From: Chloroflexota bacterium
Lineage (GTDB): Bacteria; Chloroflexota; Anaerolineae; UBA3071
Assembly: GCA_014383605.1 (NCBI GenBank)
Contig: JACNHM010000332.1
Coordinates: forward strand, 1 to 23,927
Reading direction: 5' to 3'
DNA: 23,927 nt
Shown here: piece after piece, positions 15,847-23,028 of the stretch
Layout of the letters: every line of letters starts with the position of its first letter
How positions within the stretch are numbered: the first letter of the stretch is position 1
The notes under the pieces: model-generated
Database searches by the model: none
What the model saw: the letters and a program-made list of their open reading frames with translations, nothing else
What the model was told of the DNA's origin: nothing
Translations under genes and position numbers: made by a program

Positions 15847-17453
15847 GGTCTCTTTCCAATGACCACTTTGTCGTCGCCGCCGACCGGCATTCGGTCACCC
15901 GTCTGCCAGTCGTACAGGCCCAGGTGGAGGTGGTAGTCGCCCGGCGGGGCGTCGGCAGCGATGCGCAGCTCGTAGTCATCCTCGATGATCTCGCCCACCT
16001 GCCATTGCGATGTGGGATACTCTCCAGAATGGGGCTGCGTGTCCTGCTGCCCCCAACGCTGCCCTGCCTCATCCACGGCATGCACGAAGACGGTGTAATC
16101 CTGCGACACCGGGCGCAGCGGCTGCCAGCGCACGTTGAGTTGCACGGTCCGCCCCGGCCGCAGCGGGCCTTCCACCTGCGCATCCAGCAGGAGGAGTTCG
16201 TTGTCGCCCAGCACAGCCAGCGGCGCGGCCCCCGGCTCGTAGCGGGTGGTGAGCGGCTGCAGATAGCCGTAGCTGGCCAGCAGCGTGAGGGCGATCAGCG
16301 CCGCCGTGTAGCCCGTAGGGGCAGGTCTGAGACCTGCCCCTACGGCCGAGCCCCCCAGCAGCGCCAGGAACGGCCCCAGCAGCGTCAGCAGTTGCCAGGG
16401 GTAGGTCAAGGCGCGGCTTGCCTGCGCCAACCCCGGCAGCCGCCACAGTGGCGCTGCCCAGGTCAGCGTGAGGCAGGTCAGCACGAGGACAAGGCCAAGG
16501 CAAGCCCACAGGGTTTCCAGCCCGCTTCCAGCGGGCTTCGCCCTTTCAGCCTGGCGTTTCAACGCCAGGTCGCTTGCCAGCAGGTAGACCGCCACCGCTG
16601 CCAGGCCTACAGTCACCAGCCCCATCTGCAAGGGGAAGTCATCTTGCCAACCGGGAACGCTGACCCCATGCCCCCAGCCGGCGGAGAGAAGCTGGAAGGG
16701 GTAGACGAAATGCTCGCTGAAAGCGATGGGAGTGCTGCCCAAGCCCCGCACCGCGGCCAGCGGCCACAGCCCAATGGCTCCCACGAGCAGGCCGCCCAGC
16801 ACGCCAGCGACGATCAAGGCCCAACGACGCCTGCGCACCGCCAGCCCGTAGGCCAGCAGCACCACTGCCGCCCATAGGGCCAGCCCCGCTTGCGTCCAGG
16901 CCAGCAGCGCCATGCCGACGGCCAGCAGCAGCGCGCGCCAGCGGCGGCCATCAAGCAGCCGCTGCAGCGCCCAGAGCGTCCATGGGAATAGACCGAAGAA
17001 CAACGCTTCGGCCAGTGCGCCGCGCACGTAGACCGTCGCCAGTGCATAGGGCCAGAAAGCATAGAGCAACGCGGCCAGCAGCGCAGCGCGCTTTCCCAAG
17101 CGCCCCCGTGCCCAGCCGTACATCCCCAGTGCGCCCAGCAGCAGCCCCAAGCCAAAGACGACCTTCACGGCTGCGACGCCGCTCGCGCCCAGCCAGCGGG
17201 CCGCCTCGGCCAGGAGGTAAGGCAATGGCCCCTCGCCGCGCAACAGGTCGAAATCCCGGCCCACGACGGGAGCCCAGGCCAGACCACCACCCTGTGTCTC
17301 CAGGTTGTACAGGTTGTAGACGGGCAGAAAACCGCTGTGCGCCTGGAAGGTGCCGGGATAGGTCAGCGGCGCACAGACGATGAGGGTCAGCAGCAGCAGG
17401 ATCAGGCCGTGGAGATCGAATTGGCGCAGGCGAGCATTCACCTTGGGTAACAT
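15843..17453 (-). CDS. Polytopic membrane protein, PTPS_related/GT-C-like, with C-terminal beta domain
   Basis: 536 residues from ATG 17453; upstream in-frame residues are Arg-rich and not protein-like. About 11 hydrophobic helices are followed by a C-terminal extracytoplasmic domain of about 100 residues (VFVHAVDEAGQRWGQQDTQP, YPTSQWQVGEII), a beta-sandwich common at the end of Chloroflexota membrane glycosyltransferase-like proteins. Motifs shared with the downstream paralogue are YVRGALAEAL, FVYPFQLLSAGWG and the N-terminal HSGFLPVYNLYNLE loop. Two palindromic elements (16313-16345 and 16519-16569) are translated in frame as AVGAGLRPAPTG and DLALKRQAERAKPAGSG. Surface glycan assembly is a reasonable guess. 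It overlaps the next gene by ATGA, so translation is coupled. Confidence 0.8.
   Translation of the reverse strand: MLPKVNARLRQFDLHGLILLLLTLIVCAPLTYPGTFQAHSGFLPVYNLYNLETQGGGLAWAPVVGRDFDLLRGEGPLPYLLAEAARWLGASGVAAVKVVFGLGLLLGALGMYGWARGRLGKRAALLAALLYAFWPYALATVYVRGALAEALFFGLFPWTLWALQRLLDGRRWRALLLAVGMALLAWTQAGLALWAAVVLLAYGLAVRRRRWALIVAGVLGGLLVGAIGLWPLAAVRGLGSTPIAFSEHFVYPFQLLSAGWGHGVSVPGWQDDFPLQMGLVTVGLAAVAVYLLASDLALKRQAERAKPAGSGLETLWACLGLVLVLTCLTLTWAAPLWRLPGLAQASRALTYPWQLLTLLGPFLALLGGSAVGAGLRPAPTGYTAALIALTLLASYGYLQPLTTRYEPGAAPLAVLGDNELLLLDAQVEGPLRPGRTVQLNVRWQPLRPVSQDYTVFVHAVDEAGQRWGQQDTQPHSGEYPTSQWQVGEIIEDDYELRIAADAPPGDYHLHLGLYDWQTGDRMPVGGDDKVVIGKRP
16313..16345. repeat. 33-base perfect palindrome inside a coding region (REP-like)
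   Basis: The 16-base arms CCGTAGGGGCAGGTCT (16313-16328) and AGACCTGCCCCTACGG (16330-16345) flank a single G. Its length, 33, is 11 codons, so it sits in the membrane protein gene without changing the frame, encoding part of AVGAGLRPAPTG. It occurs in a loop between hydrophobic helices. Confidence 0.92.
16519..16569. repeat. Double-hairpin palindromic element inside the same gene
   Basis: Hairpin 1 is AGCCCGCT (16519-16526) / AGCGGGCT (16530-16537). Hairpin 2 is CCTGGCGTT (16550-16558) / AACGCCAGG (16561-16569) with a 2-base loop. They encode the charged insert LALKRQAERAKPAGSG between two membrane helices, unlike the surrounding hydrophobic sequence. Confidence 0.8.
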
Positions 17454-17488
17454 GGGGGGATTATAGCACAGCCTCAGGACTACACAAA
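17454..17488 (-). promoter_or_regulatory. Leaderless promoter of the membrane protein pair
   Basis: On the minus strand a perfect extended -10, TGC followed by TATAAT (17465-17460), lies only six C residues before the ATG (17453). Transcription should start at or next to the A of the start codon. A weak -35 (TTGTGT) lies 16 bases upstream of the -10. No ribosome site is possible. Confidence 0.7.
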
Positions 17489-17495
17489 CTGACGA

Positions 17496-17532
17496 CGACG
17501 AATGACCGACGGCCAATCTTCGTCGTTCGTCG
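17496..17532 (-). terminator. Possible hairpin after yqeB
   Basis: The 11-base arms CGACGAATGAC (17496-17506) and GTCGTTCGTCG (17522-17532) have one G-T pair and a 15-base loop. They lie between the yqeB stop and the downstream promoter. The flanking GACGAAC words look like a degenerate heptad repeat. Confidence 0.4.
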
Positions 17533-17536
17533 CTGG

Positions 17537-18349
17537 TCACAGCAGGGGCTGCATCTGCGGCGCGGAGAGGATGGTCTCCAGCACGCCGCCGGCGATGGCC
17601 AGCGATTTGTCGGAGATGGTGAAGCAGTGCTCGCGGACAGCGCGGGGGTCTACGTCGCCGATTTTCATGCCCGGCGTCAGCGGCACGCTCTCGTGGATCA
17701 GTCCCCGCAGCACGCCGGCGAAGGGAGCGCACACCTCCTCGTCGTCTACCGAGGCCACGACCTCGCCAGCCCGAACGCGGTCGCCGATGGCCTGACGGGG
17801 ATGCAGCCGCCCGGCGCAGGGCGCACGCAGCACCCGTCTTTCCGTCTGACCACCAATGTCCCCTGGCACTCGGGTATCCGCGGCGGCGGAACTGCTCCAG
17901 AGCACGCGCCCCAGATCATGGCCGCGGTTCGTCTCCAGCACAGCGTGGCAATCCACGCCAGCGACGAAGCCGGGCCCCAGCGCGATGACCAGCGGCGCGT
18001 CATCCAAGCCTGTGCTGGTGTTGGCCTTGGCCATGATGCCGTCCACCAGCACGGCCGGACGCAGCGCGGCGCGGCAGGCCGCCTGTGGATCCACCAGCAC
18101 GGGGATGATGCCTGCGTCCAGCGCCGCGCGGGCTGCGGCCACGTCATCCTCCCGCCGGGCGGTCACACCTTGCACCGTCATCTCGCCAGCGTACACCGCC
18201 TGGGCGAAGGCCACGCCACGCCGCACCGCCAGCGGCCGGGCGACTTCGGTCATCACCACCGGAAAGCCGCAGCGGTGCAGCCGCCAGGCCACGCCCGAGG
18301 CCAGGTCGCCTGCGCCTTTGATGAGCACCAGCACGTGTCTGAAGGGCAT
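17537..18349 (-). CDS. yqeB: YqeB/EF2563-type molybdenum hydroxylase accessory protein
   Basis: The 270-residue protein starts at ATG 18349, with GGGAG six bases upstream. The N-terminus HVLVLIKGAGDLASGVAWRL, followed by FPVVMTEVARPLAVRRGVAF, is the hallmark of the YqeB family, which has a Rossmann-like N-terminus and is found with selenium-dependent or other molybdenum hydroxylases and thought to mature their cofactor. The C-terminal half (CAGRLHPRQAIGDRVRAGEVVASVD) resembles a biotinyl/lipoyl-like barrel. The large-subunit gene of a hydroxylase lies about 0.9 kb upstream on the same strand, separated by a plus-strand toxin-antitoxin pair. No yqeC or selD is in the window, so selenium dependence is open. 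Confidence 0.9.
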   Translation of the reverse strand: MPFRHVLVLIKGAGDLASGVAWRLHRCGFPVVMTEVARPLAVRRGVAFAQAVYAGEMTVQGVTARREDDVAAARAALDAGIIPVLVDPQAACRAALRPAVLVDGIMAKANTSTGLDDAPLVIALGPGFVAGVDCHAVLETNRGHDLGRVLWSSSAAADTRVPGDIGGQTERRVLRAPCAGRLHPRQAIGDRVRAGEVVASVDDEEVCAPFAGVLRGLIHESVPLTPGMKIGDVDPRAVREHCFTISDKSLAIAGGVLETILSAPQMQPLL

Positions 18350-18361
18350 CGTTACTCCCAC

Positions 18362-18389
18362 TTGACAGCTACGCAAACTCGCGTATAAT
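18362..18389 (+). promoter_or_regulatory. Consensus promoter of the VapBC-like pair
   Basis: Perfect TTGACA (18362-18367), a 16-base spacer and perfect TATAAT (18384-18389). Imperfect inverted arms around the -10 (CTCGCGTAT and, downstream, ATACGAG) could be an antitoxin operator. Confidence 0.9.
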
Positions 18390-18430
18390 CTTATTTGCGC
18401 GGATACGAGAGCCAAACGAGGGGATGAGAT

Positions 18431-18877
18431 ATGAAATCTGTGTACATCAGCGATGAACTGCATCGGCGAGCGAAGATCCAAGCCGCCGAGGAAGGCAGGA
18501 CACTGCGTGAGTTCATCGAAGAGCATGTGAAGCGTGGCCTGGAACGAAAGCCAGCAGAAGTCGCCCGCGACGTTGCAGCCATAAAGGAGCAAGCAATCAC
18601 TTATCAGGCGGAAACGCCGATTTTCGTAGAAGCTCCTATCTCTAATGATCCACTGGCGGCATTGGAGGCGCAGGGCTTCATCATCCGTGGCGAGCGATTG
18701 CGGGAAATGTTGGATACCACGTTCGCCCGCATCTGGAAGCAACTGGGGGTGGAACCACCCACCGGACCTCCGCCCAGCATCGAGGAGGTACGAGACATCA
18801 TTGCCCGCTATCAAGCCAAACACCCAGAAGTGCCATCCCTGTCCGAGCTCGTCATCCAGATGCGTGAGGAGTACTGA
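18431..18877 (+). CDS. Long VapB-like ribbon-helix-helix antitoxin
   Basis: The 148-residue protein starts at ATG 18431, with a GAGGGG ribosome site. Residues 2-38 (KSVYISDELHRRAKIQAAEEGRTLREFIEEHV) have the strand-helix-helix pattern of ribbon-helix-helix DNA-binding antitoxins. The remaining 110 residues, about twice the usual length, contain a helix (GERLREMLDTTFARIWKQLG), a Pro-rich hinge and a C-terminal helical segment with no domain I recognise, probably including the toxin-binding part. The stop is 2 bases before the PIN toxin ATG, so this is a two-gene operon driven by the consensus promoter at 18362. Confidence 0.82.
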   Translation: MKSVYISDELHRRAKIQAAEEGRTLREFIEEHVKRGLERKPAEVARDVAAIKEQAITYQAETPIFVEAPISNDPLAALEAQGFIIRGERLREMLDTTFARIWKQLGVEPPTGPPPSIEEVRDIIARYQAKHPEVPSLSELVIQMREEY

Positions 18878-18879
18878 CC

Positions 18880-19380
18880 ATGCTGCTGTGCTACCTCGAC
18901 GCCAGCGCCTGGGCGAAACGGTACACTCGTGAGCCAGGTTGTGATGTGGTGGACCTGCTGATGGATGAACTCGTCGTTACTGACCATGTTCTGGTTTTGA
19001 TCAGCGGCGTGACCTACGCCGAAACTGTCGCCACCGCAAACCGTTTCCACCACCGCACCGACATGGACGATGAGGATTTCCAAGCCCTCCTTCAGCGTGT
19101 GCGCCAGGACCTGTCAAGGATCACCTGGATCCCTATCGCCGATCACGACTTCTGCAACGCCGTTGATCTGATCCTCGCCCACAACATCAACTCGTCGGAC
19201 GCAGCGCAATTGTCTGCCATCCAGCGTATGTTAGTCCCACGGGCCGATGTGAGATCACATCAAGTCTACGTGATCTCTGCTGACAAGCGGTTGCTGCGCG
19301 CCGCCCAGCGGGAAGGGATCGAAACGCTCGATCCCGAGGTCGTCACACTTCGTGAGGCACGCGAACTCTTCGCCGCCTAA
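18880..19380 (+). CDS. VapC-like PIN-domain toxin
   Basis: 166 residues beginning MLLCYLDASAWAKRYTREPG, the typical PIN start. Acidic metal-binding residues are Asp7, Glu48 (YAETVA), Asp107 (NSSDAAQLSA) and Asp135 (ISADKRLLRAA), a complete set for an RNA-cleaving nuclease. Its partner is the preceding long antitoxin. The last 126 bases are also read, on the minus strand, by the end of the molybdopterin large-subunit gene, so the two genes overlap tail to tail. The target RNA is unknown. Confidence 0.9.
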   Translation: MLLCYLDASAWAKRYTREPGCDVVDLLMDELVVTDHVLVLISGVTYAETVATANRFHHRTDMDDEDFQALLQRVRQDLSRITWIPIADHDFCNAVDLILAHNINSSDAAQLSAIQRMLVPRADVRSHQVYVISADKRLLRAAQREGIETLDPEVVTLREARELFAA

Positions 19381-21576
19381 CGCCTGGCCAACCTGTGCTG
19401 CTGTCTGCAACCTTCGCCACACCCGCTCCGGTGTCAGCGGCAGAGCATCGAAGCGCACGCCGGTGGCGTCGTGCACGGCGCTGACCGCCGCCGGCGCCAC
19501 GCAGAGGAAGGGCATCTCCCCCATGCCCCGCACGCCCCAGGGCCCGCGGGGATCGGGATACTCCAGCACCAGCGACTCCGCGGCGTCGGGAACGTCCAGT
19601 GAGGTGGGGATGAGATAGGTGCTCAGATGCGGCGTGAGCACGCGGCCCTCCTGCACCTGAAAGTCTTCCAGGAACACCCAGCCCAGCGCCTGCAGCACCG
19701 CCCCCTCGATCTGTCCCTCCACAAGCTGCGGATTGACCGCCCGTCCCACGTCGTTGGCTGTGGTGACCTTCAGCACACGGACCTGGCCCGTCTCGATATC
19801 CACTGCCAATTCAACCGCCTGAGCGATGTAGCCGTAGGTGATGTTGGGCACGCACTTGCCTGTCTCGGGGTCATAGGGCGTGGTGGCCGGAGCGTGCCAG
19901 CGGTAGGACGCGATGACCGGGCGCTCCTCGTCCTGCCAGCGCTGCAGCGCCAGCCGGGCCGCGCCGCGGATGGCCTGGCCGGCCATGAAGGTCATGCGGC
20001 TGGCGGAGACGCTGCCCGAATTATCCGAGGTGGCCGTGTCCGACATCACCAACCGCACTTTGTCCAGTGGCACACCCAGCGCCTCGGCGGCCATCTGCGC
20101 CAGCACGGTGTGCGTGCCCTGCCCCACCTCCGCCGCGGCGTGGCGCAGCACCGCCTCCTCGATCTCCGCCCCGCCGTGCAATTCGATGGTCGCCGTGCAC
20201 TGCTCCGGCGAGCCAAAGCTGAAGGCGACGTTCTTGAAGCCACAGGCGAAGCCGATGCCCCGGCCCGGGCCGAGGACAGGCGGCTGCCAGCCTTCGCCCT
20301 GGCGGCTGTACCCCGCCGCTTCCGCACAGCGCTCGATCACCTGCGCAATGCTCACACCCTCCGGAACGGGCGTCTGCGACGCCAGCAGCGAGCCTTCAGA
20401 CAAACAGTTGCGCAGCCGGATGGTGATGGGATCCAGCCCCAGTTTCTCGGCCAGGCGATCCGACTGCTGTTCGGCGGCGAAGAGGGCCTGCGGCGCACCG
20501 AAGCCGCGGAAGGCCCCCGCGGGGATGTTGTTGGTGTACACGGCGGTGCTGTCCACCTGCACGTTGGCGATGTCGTAGACGCCGATGGCCATCAGGTTGG
20601 CGTTGGCCAGCACCTTGTTGCTGGTGTAGCAGTAGGCGCCGGCGTCGGCGATCAGTTCCGCCTGGGCGGCGATGATCCGGCCATCCCGCTTGGCCCCCCA
20701 CTTGTGCCGCATGAAGTACTGATGCCGTTTGCAGTGGCCGATGATGGACTCCTCGCGGCTCCAGACGATCTTCACCGGGCGGCGCAGCCGCCAGGCGGCC
20801 AGGGCCAGGATGATCTGCACCGACATGTCCTCCCGCCCGCCGAAGGCTCCGCCGATGGCCGGGTAGATGACCCGCACCTGTTCCTCCGGCAGCCCCAGCG
20901 CGTGGGCGATCTGCTGCCTGTCTCTGTGGGCGTGCTGTCCGGCCACCTGCACCGTGACGCGCCCTTCCTCGTCCATGTAGGCCAGCCCTGCCTCCGGCTG
21001 CAGGTAGGCGTGCTCCTGCATGGGCGTGGTGTATTCCCCCTCGACGATGACATCCGCCGCGGCGAAGGCTGCCTGCACGTCCCCCTTGCGGATGCGCCAG
21101 TGGGCGACGATGTTGCCGGGCTTGTCGGGGTGAAGTTGGGCAGCGTCTGGCTGCATCGCCTGCCGCGGGTCGGTGATGACCGGCAGATCTTCGTATTCGA
21201 CCCGAATGAGGTCGCGGGCCCTTGCGGCGGCCTGCTCCGTCTCCGCCACCACCAGCGCTACCTGGTCGCCGACGAAGCGCACCACATCGGCGCCGGGCTT
21301 GTCGCTGCCCGGCCCGCACAGCACCGGCTGGTCGTTCACAATCAGGCCGTACTCGTTCACCGGCACATCTTGGGCCGTGAACACGGCTACCACGTCCGGA
21401 TAAGCTTCCGCTTCGCTGGTGTCCACGGACAGGATGCGGGCGTGCGGACGGCCGGCGAAGAGCACCTTCATGTGCAGCATGCCGGGCATGGTCAGGTCGC
21501 CGGGGTACAGCGCCTCGCCGCTGACCTTGGCCCGGGCATCCACCCGTTGGGCCGATTGGCCTAGTCTCGTCGTCAT
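19255..21576 (-). CDS. Molybdopterin-binding large subunit of a xanthine dehydrogenase/aldehyde oxidase-family hydroxylase
   Basis: The 773-residue protein starts at ATG 21576, which overlaps the preceding stop as ATGA. It is the catalytic subunit carrying the Mo-cytosine- or Mo-pterin cofactor. Motifs visible are VAGQHAHRDRQQ (about 211-222), GGAFGGREDM (242-251), GAFRGFGAPQ (354-363, XDH-type rather than the Cys loop of CO dehydrogenase), EVGQGTHTVLAQ (483-494) and GVRGMGEMPF (681-690), which holds the catalytic Glu687. The family normally ends near residue 723 (LTPERVWRRLQ); here 50 further residues follow, of which 733-773 are antisense to the vapC-like gene. The substrate cannot be predicted; purine, aldehyde and aromatic N-heterocycle are all possible. 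Confidence 0.93.
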   Translation of the reverse strand: MTTRLGQSAQRVDARAKVSGEALYPGDLTMPGMLHMKVLFAGRPHARILSVDTSEAEAYPDVVAVFTAQDVPVNEYGLIVNDQPVLCGPGSDKPGADVVRFVGDQVALVVAETEQAAARARDLIRVEYEDLPVITDPRQAMQPDAAQLHPDKPGNIVAHWRIRKGDVQAAFAAADVIVEGEYTTPMQEHAYLQPEAGLAYMDEEGRVTVQVAGQHAHRDRQQIAHALGLPEEQVRVIYPAIGGAFGGREDMSVQIILALAAWRLRRPVKIVWSREESIIGHCKRHQYFMRHKWGAKRDGRIIAAQAELIADAGAYCYTSNKVLANANLMAIGVYDIANVQVDSTAVYTNNIPAGAFRGFGAPQALFAAEQQSDRLAEKLGLDPITIRLRNCLSEGSLLASQTPVPEGVSIAQVIERCAEAAGYSRQGEGWQPPVLGPGRGIGFACGFKNVAFSFGSPEQCTATIELHGGAEIEEAVLRHAAAEVGQGTHTVLAQMAAEALGVPLDKVRLVMSDTATSDNSGSVSASRMTFMAGQAIRGAARLALQRWQDEERPVIASYRWHAPATTPYDPETGKCVPNITYGYIAQAVELAVDIETGQVRVLKVTTANDVGRAVNPQLVEGQIEGAVLQALGWVFLEDFQVQEGRVLTPHLSTYLIPTSLDVPDAAESLVLEYPDPRGPWGVRGMGEMPFLCVAPAAVSAVHDATGVRFDALPLTPERVWRRLQTAAQVGQALGGEEFACLTKCDDLGIERFDPFPLGGAQQPLVSRDHVDLM

Positions 21577-23024
21577 GTGCGCCTCCCCGTCATGGCTTCT
21601 GCCGCCCGCTCCACTGCCTGCATAACCTTGAAGTACCCCGTGCAACGGCACAGGTTGCCGGTGAGCGACTGCTGGATCTCCGCCCGGCTTGGCTGTTCCA
21701 CCTCCGCCAGAAGCCCGGCGGCGGACATGATCAGCCCTGGCGTGCAGTAGCCGCACTGCACCGCCCCTTCCTCGATGAACGCCTGCTGCACCGGATGCAG
21801 CCTTCCCTCGCTCACCAGCCCCTCGATGGTGGTCACCTGGCAACCATGGACGCGCGGCGCGGGCACCAGGCAACTCTGCACGGCCCTGCCGTTCAGCCAG
21901 ACGGTGCAGGCGCCGCACTCTCCCTCGGCGCACCCCTCCTTCGTGCCCGTCAGACCCACGTCCTCGCGCAGCAAACGCAGCAGCGTTTTGTCGTTGGCTC
22001 CCTGCACACGCACAGGCCGGCCGTTGACGGTGAACTCGATGGGAGCGTCGGAAACGTGAAACGTGAGACGTGAAACGCGAAACGTGATGCGTGAAGTGTC
22101 CAGGACCACTGATCCCTGATCACCGATCCCGCTTAGCGTGACTGGTCGTTCGGGCCAACCGTTCCGCTCGCTGCTCTCTCGCAACTGGTGCAGCGCCCTT
22201 ACCGTGAGCACCCGCACCATGGCCCGGCGGTAGTCGGCGCTGCCGCGGATGTCGTCAATGGGCTTTGCCGCGGCCGCCGAAAGCTGGCCGGCGCGGGCCG
22301 CCGTGTACGGGGTCAGCGGGCGGCCCACCAGGCTTTCCTCCGCTTCGCTGGCGCGGACGATGGTCGGGGCCACAGAGCCCAGGGCAATGCGGGCGCGGGA
22401 GATGCGGTCATCCTCGAAGCCAAGCACGACGGCCACATTGACCACGGCGATGGCCTGGGCCTGGCGCAGCCCCAGCTTGAGGAAGGTGCCTCGATCGTTC
22501 GGTTGCAGGGCGGGGAACTGGATGGACACCAACATCTCGTCCGGCTGCATTCCCGTGCGCCGCACGCCGAGGAAGAACTCCTCGAAGGGCAGCTCCCGCT
22601 GGCCACGCTGCTGGCTGGCCAGGGTCACCGACGCGTCCAGCGCCCAGAGCGGGGTGATGGTGTCGCCCGCCGGCGAGGCGTTGACCAGGTTGCCGGCGAT
22701 GGTGGCCTGGTTGCGGATCTGCGGCGAGCCTACCTGCCAGCAGGCCCCGGCCAGGGGGAAAGCCTGCTCCACCAACAGGGGGGAGGTCACCGCCTGGCTG
22801 TGCGTGACCAATGGCCCCAACTGGATCGTGCCGTTGTCGGAGGTGATACCGTCCAGGCCGGGGATGCGGGTCACGTCCACCAGCGTGGGCACGCGCCGCG
22901 TCCCGCGCTCCAGTTCCAGGACCAGGTCCGTGCCGCCGGCGATGACACGGGCGTTCTCACCGTGCTCGGCCAGCAGAGCCAGGGCTTCCGGCAGTGTCGA
23001 AGGAGAGTAGTAGTCCTGCCACAT
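21573..23024 (-). CDS. Fused FAD-binding and [2Fe-2S] subunit of a molybdenum hydroxylase
   Basis: 483 residues in the order FAD domain, linker, [2Fe-2S] domain. The FAD part is about 1-285: YYSPSTLPEALALL, VIAGGTDL at 27-34, TIAGNLVNASPAGDT at 108-122. The linker (about 290-327) is encoded by heptanucleotide arrays. The iron-sulfur part begins at IEFTVNGRPVRV, with a plant-type cluster (Cys365, Cys370, Cys373, Cys385) and a second cluster (Cys424, Cys427, Cys459, Cys461; CGYCTPG and CRC). Electrons flow from the molybdenum centre in the large subunit through these clusters to FAD. Separate CoxM- and CoxS-like genes, or a 2Fe-2S-first XdhA, are the usual forms, so this FAD-first fusion is uncommon. 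It starts 4 bases after the methyltransferase gene and overlaps the large-subunit gene. Confidence 0.92.
   Translation of the reverse strand: MWQDYYSPSTLPEALALLAEHGENARVIAGGTDLVLELERGTRRVPTLVDVTRIPGLDGITSDNGTIQLGPLVTHSQAVTSPLLVEQAFPLAGACWQVGSPQIRNQATIAGNLVNASPAGDTITPLWALDASVTLASQQRGQRELPFEEFFLGVRRTGMQPDEMLVSIQFPALQPNDRGTFLKLGLRQAQAIAVVNVAVVLGFEDDRISRARIALGSVAPTIVRASEAEESLVGRPLTPYTAARAGQLSAAAAKPIDDIRGSADYRRAMVRVLTVRALHQLRESSERNGWPERPVTLSGIGDQGSVVLDTSRITFRVSRLTFHVSDAPIEFTVNGRPVRVQGANDKTLLRLLREDVGLTGTKEGCAEGECGACTVWLNGRAVQSCLVPAPRVHGCQVTTIEGLVSEGRLHPVQQAFIEEGAVQCGYCTPGLIMSAAGLLAEVEQPSRAEIQQSLTGNLCRCTGYFKVMQAVERAAEAMTGRRT
22051..22099. repeat. Heptanucleotide array GAAACGT (seven units) in the FAD/[2Fe-2S] linker
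   Basis: Seven 7-base units: GAAACGT, GAAACGT, GAGACGT, GAAACGC, GAAACGT, GATGCGT, GAAGTGT. On the coding strand they encode TSRITFRVSRLTFHVSD. They sit exactly between the FAD and iron-sulfur domains. Confidence 0.93.
22110..22130. repeat. Second heptanucleotide array TGATCCC in the same linker
   Basis: Three 7-base units (TGATCCC, TGATCAC, CGATCCC) lie ten bases from the GAAACGT array. They encode part of SGIGDQGSVV. Confidence 0.75.
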
Positions 23025-23028
23025 CAGT

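Noticed and set aside
15789..16877. 362-residue plus-strand frame opposite the membrane proteins
   Set aside because: Its sequence is low-complexity (Gln/Arg/His rich) and covers a heptanucleotide repeat and the ATGA junction of two real genes.
17454..17732. Upstream extension of the membrane protein to 629 residues
   Set aside because: The extra residues are Arg-rich, overlap yqeB in another frame and cross the promoter; ATG 17453 begins the hydrophobic protein directly.
18390..18823. Upstream extension of yqeB across the antitoxin gene
   Set aside because: The family start (HVLVLIKGAGDL) is at 18349 with a good ribosome site; the extension is antisense to the antitoxin.
19627..21564. 645-residue plus-strand frame within the molybdopterin large-subunit gene
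   Set aside because: It is antisense to all the conserved molybdenum hydroxylase motifs; high GC keeps such frames open.
22051..22130. Possible CRISPR array
   Set aside because: The units are 7 bases in direct tandem with no spacers, inside a conserved coding gene.
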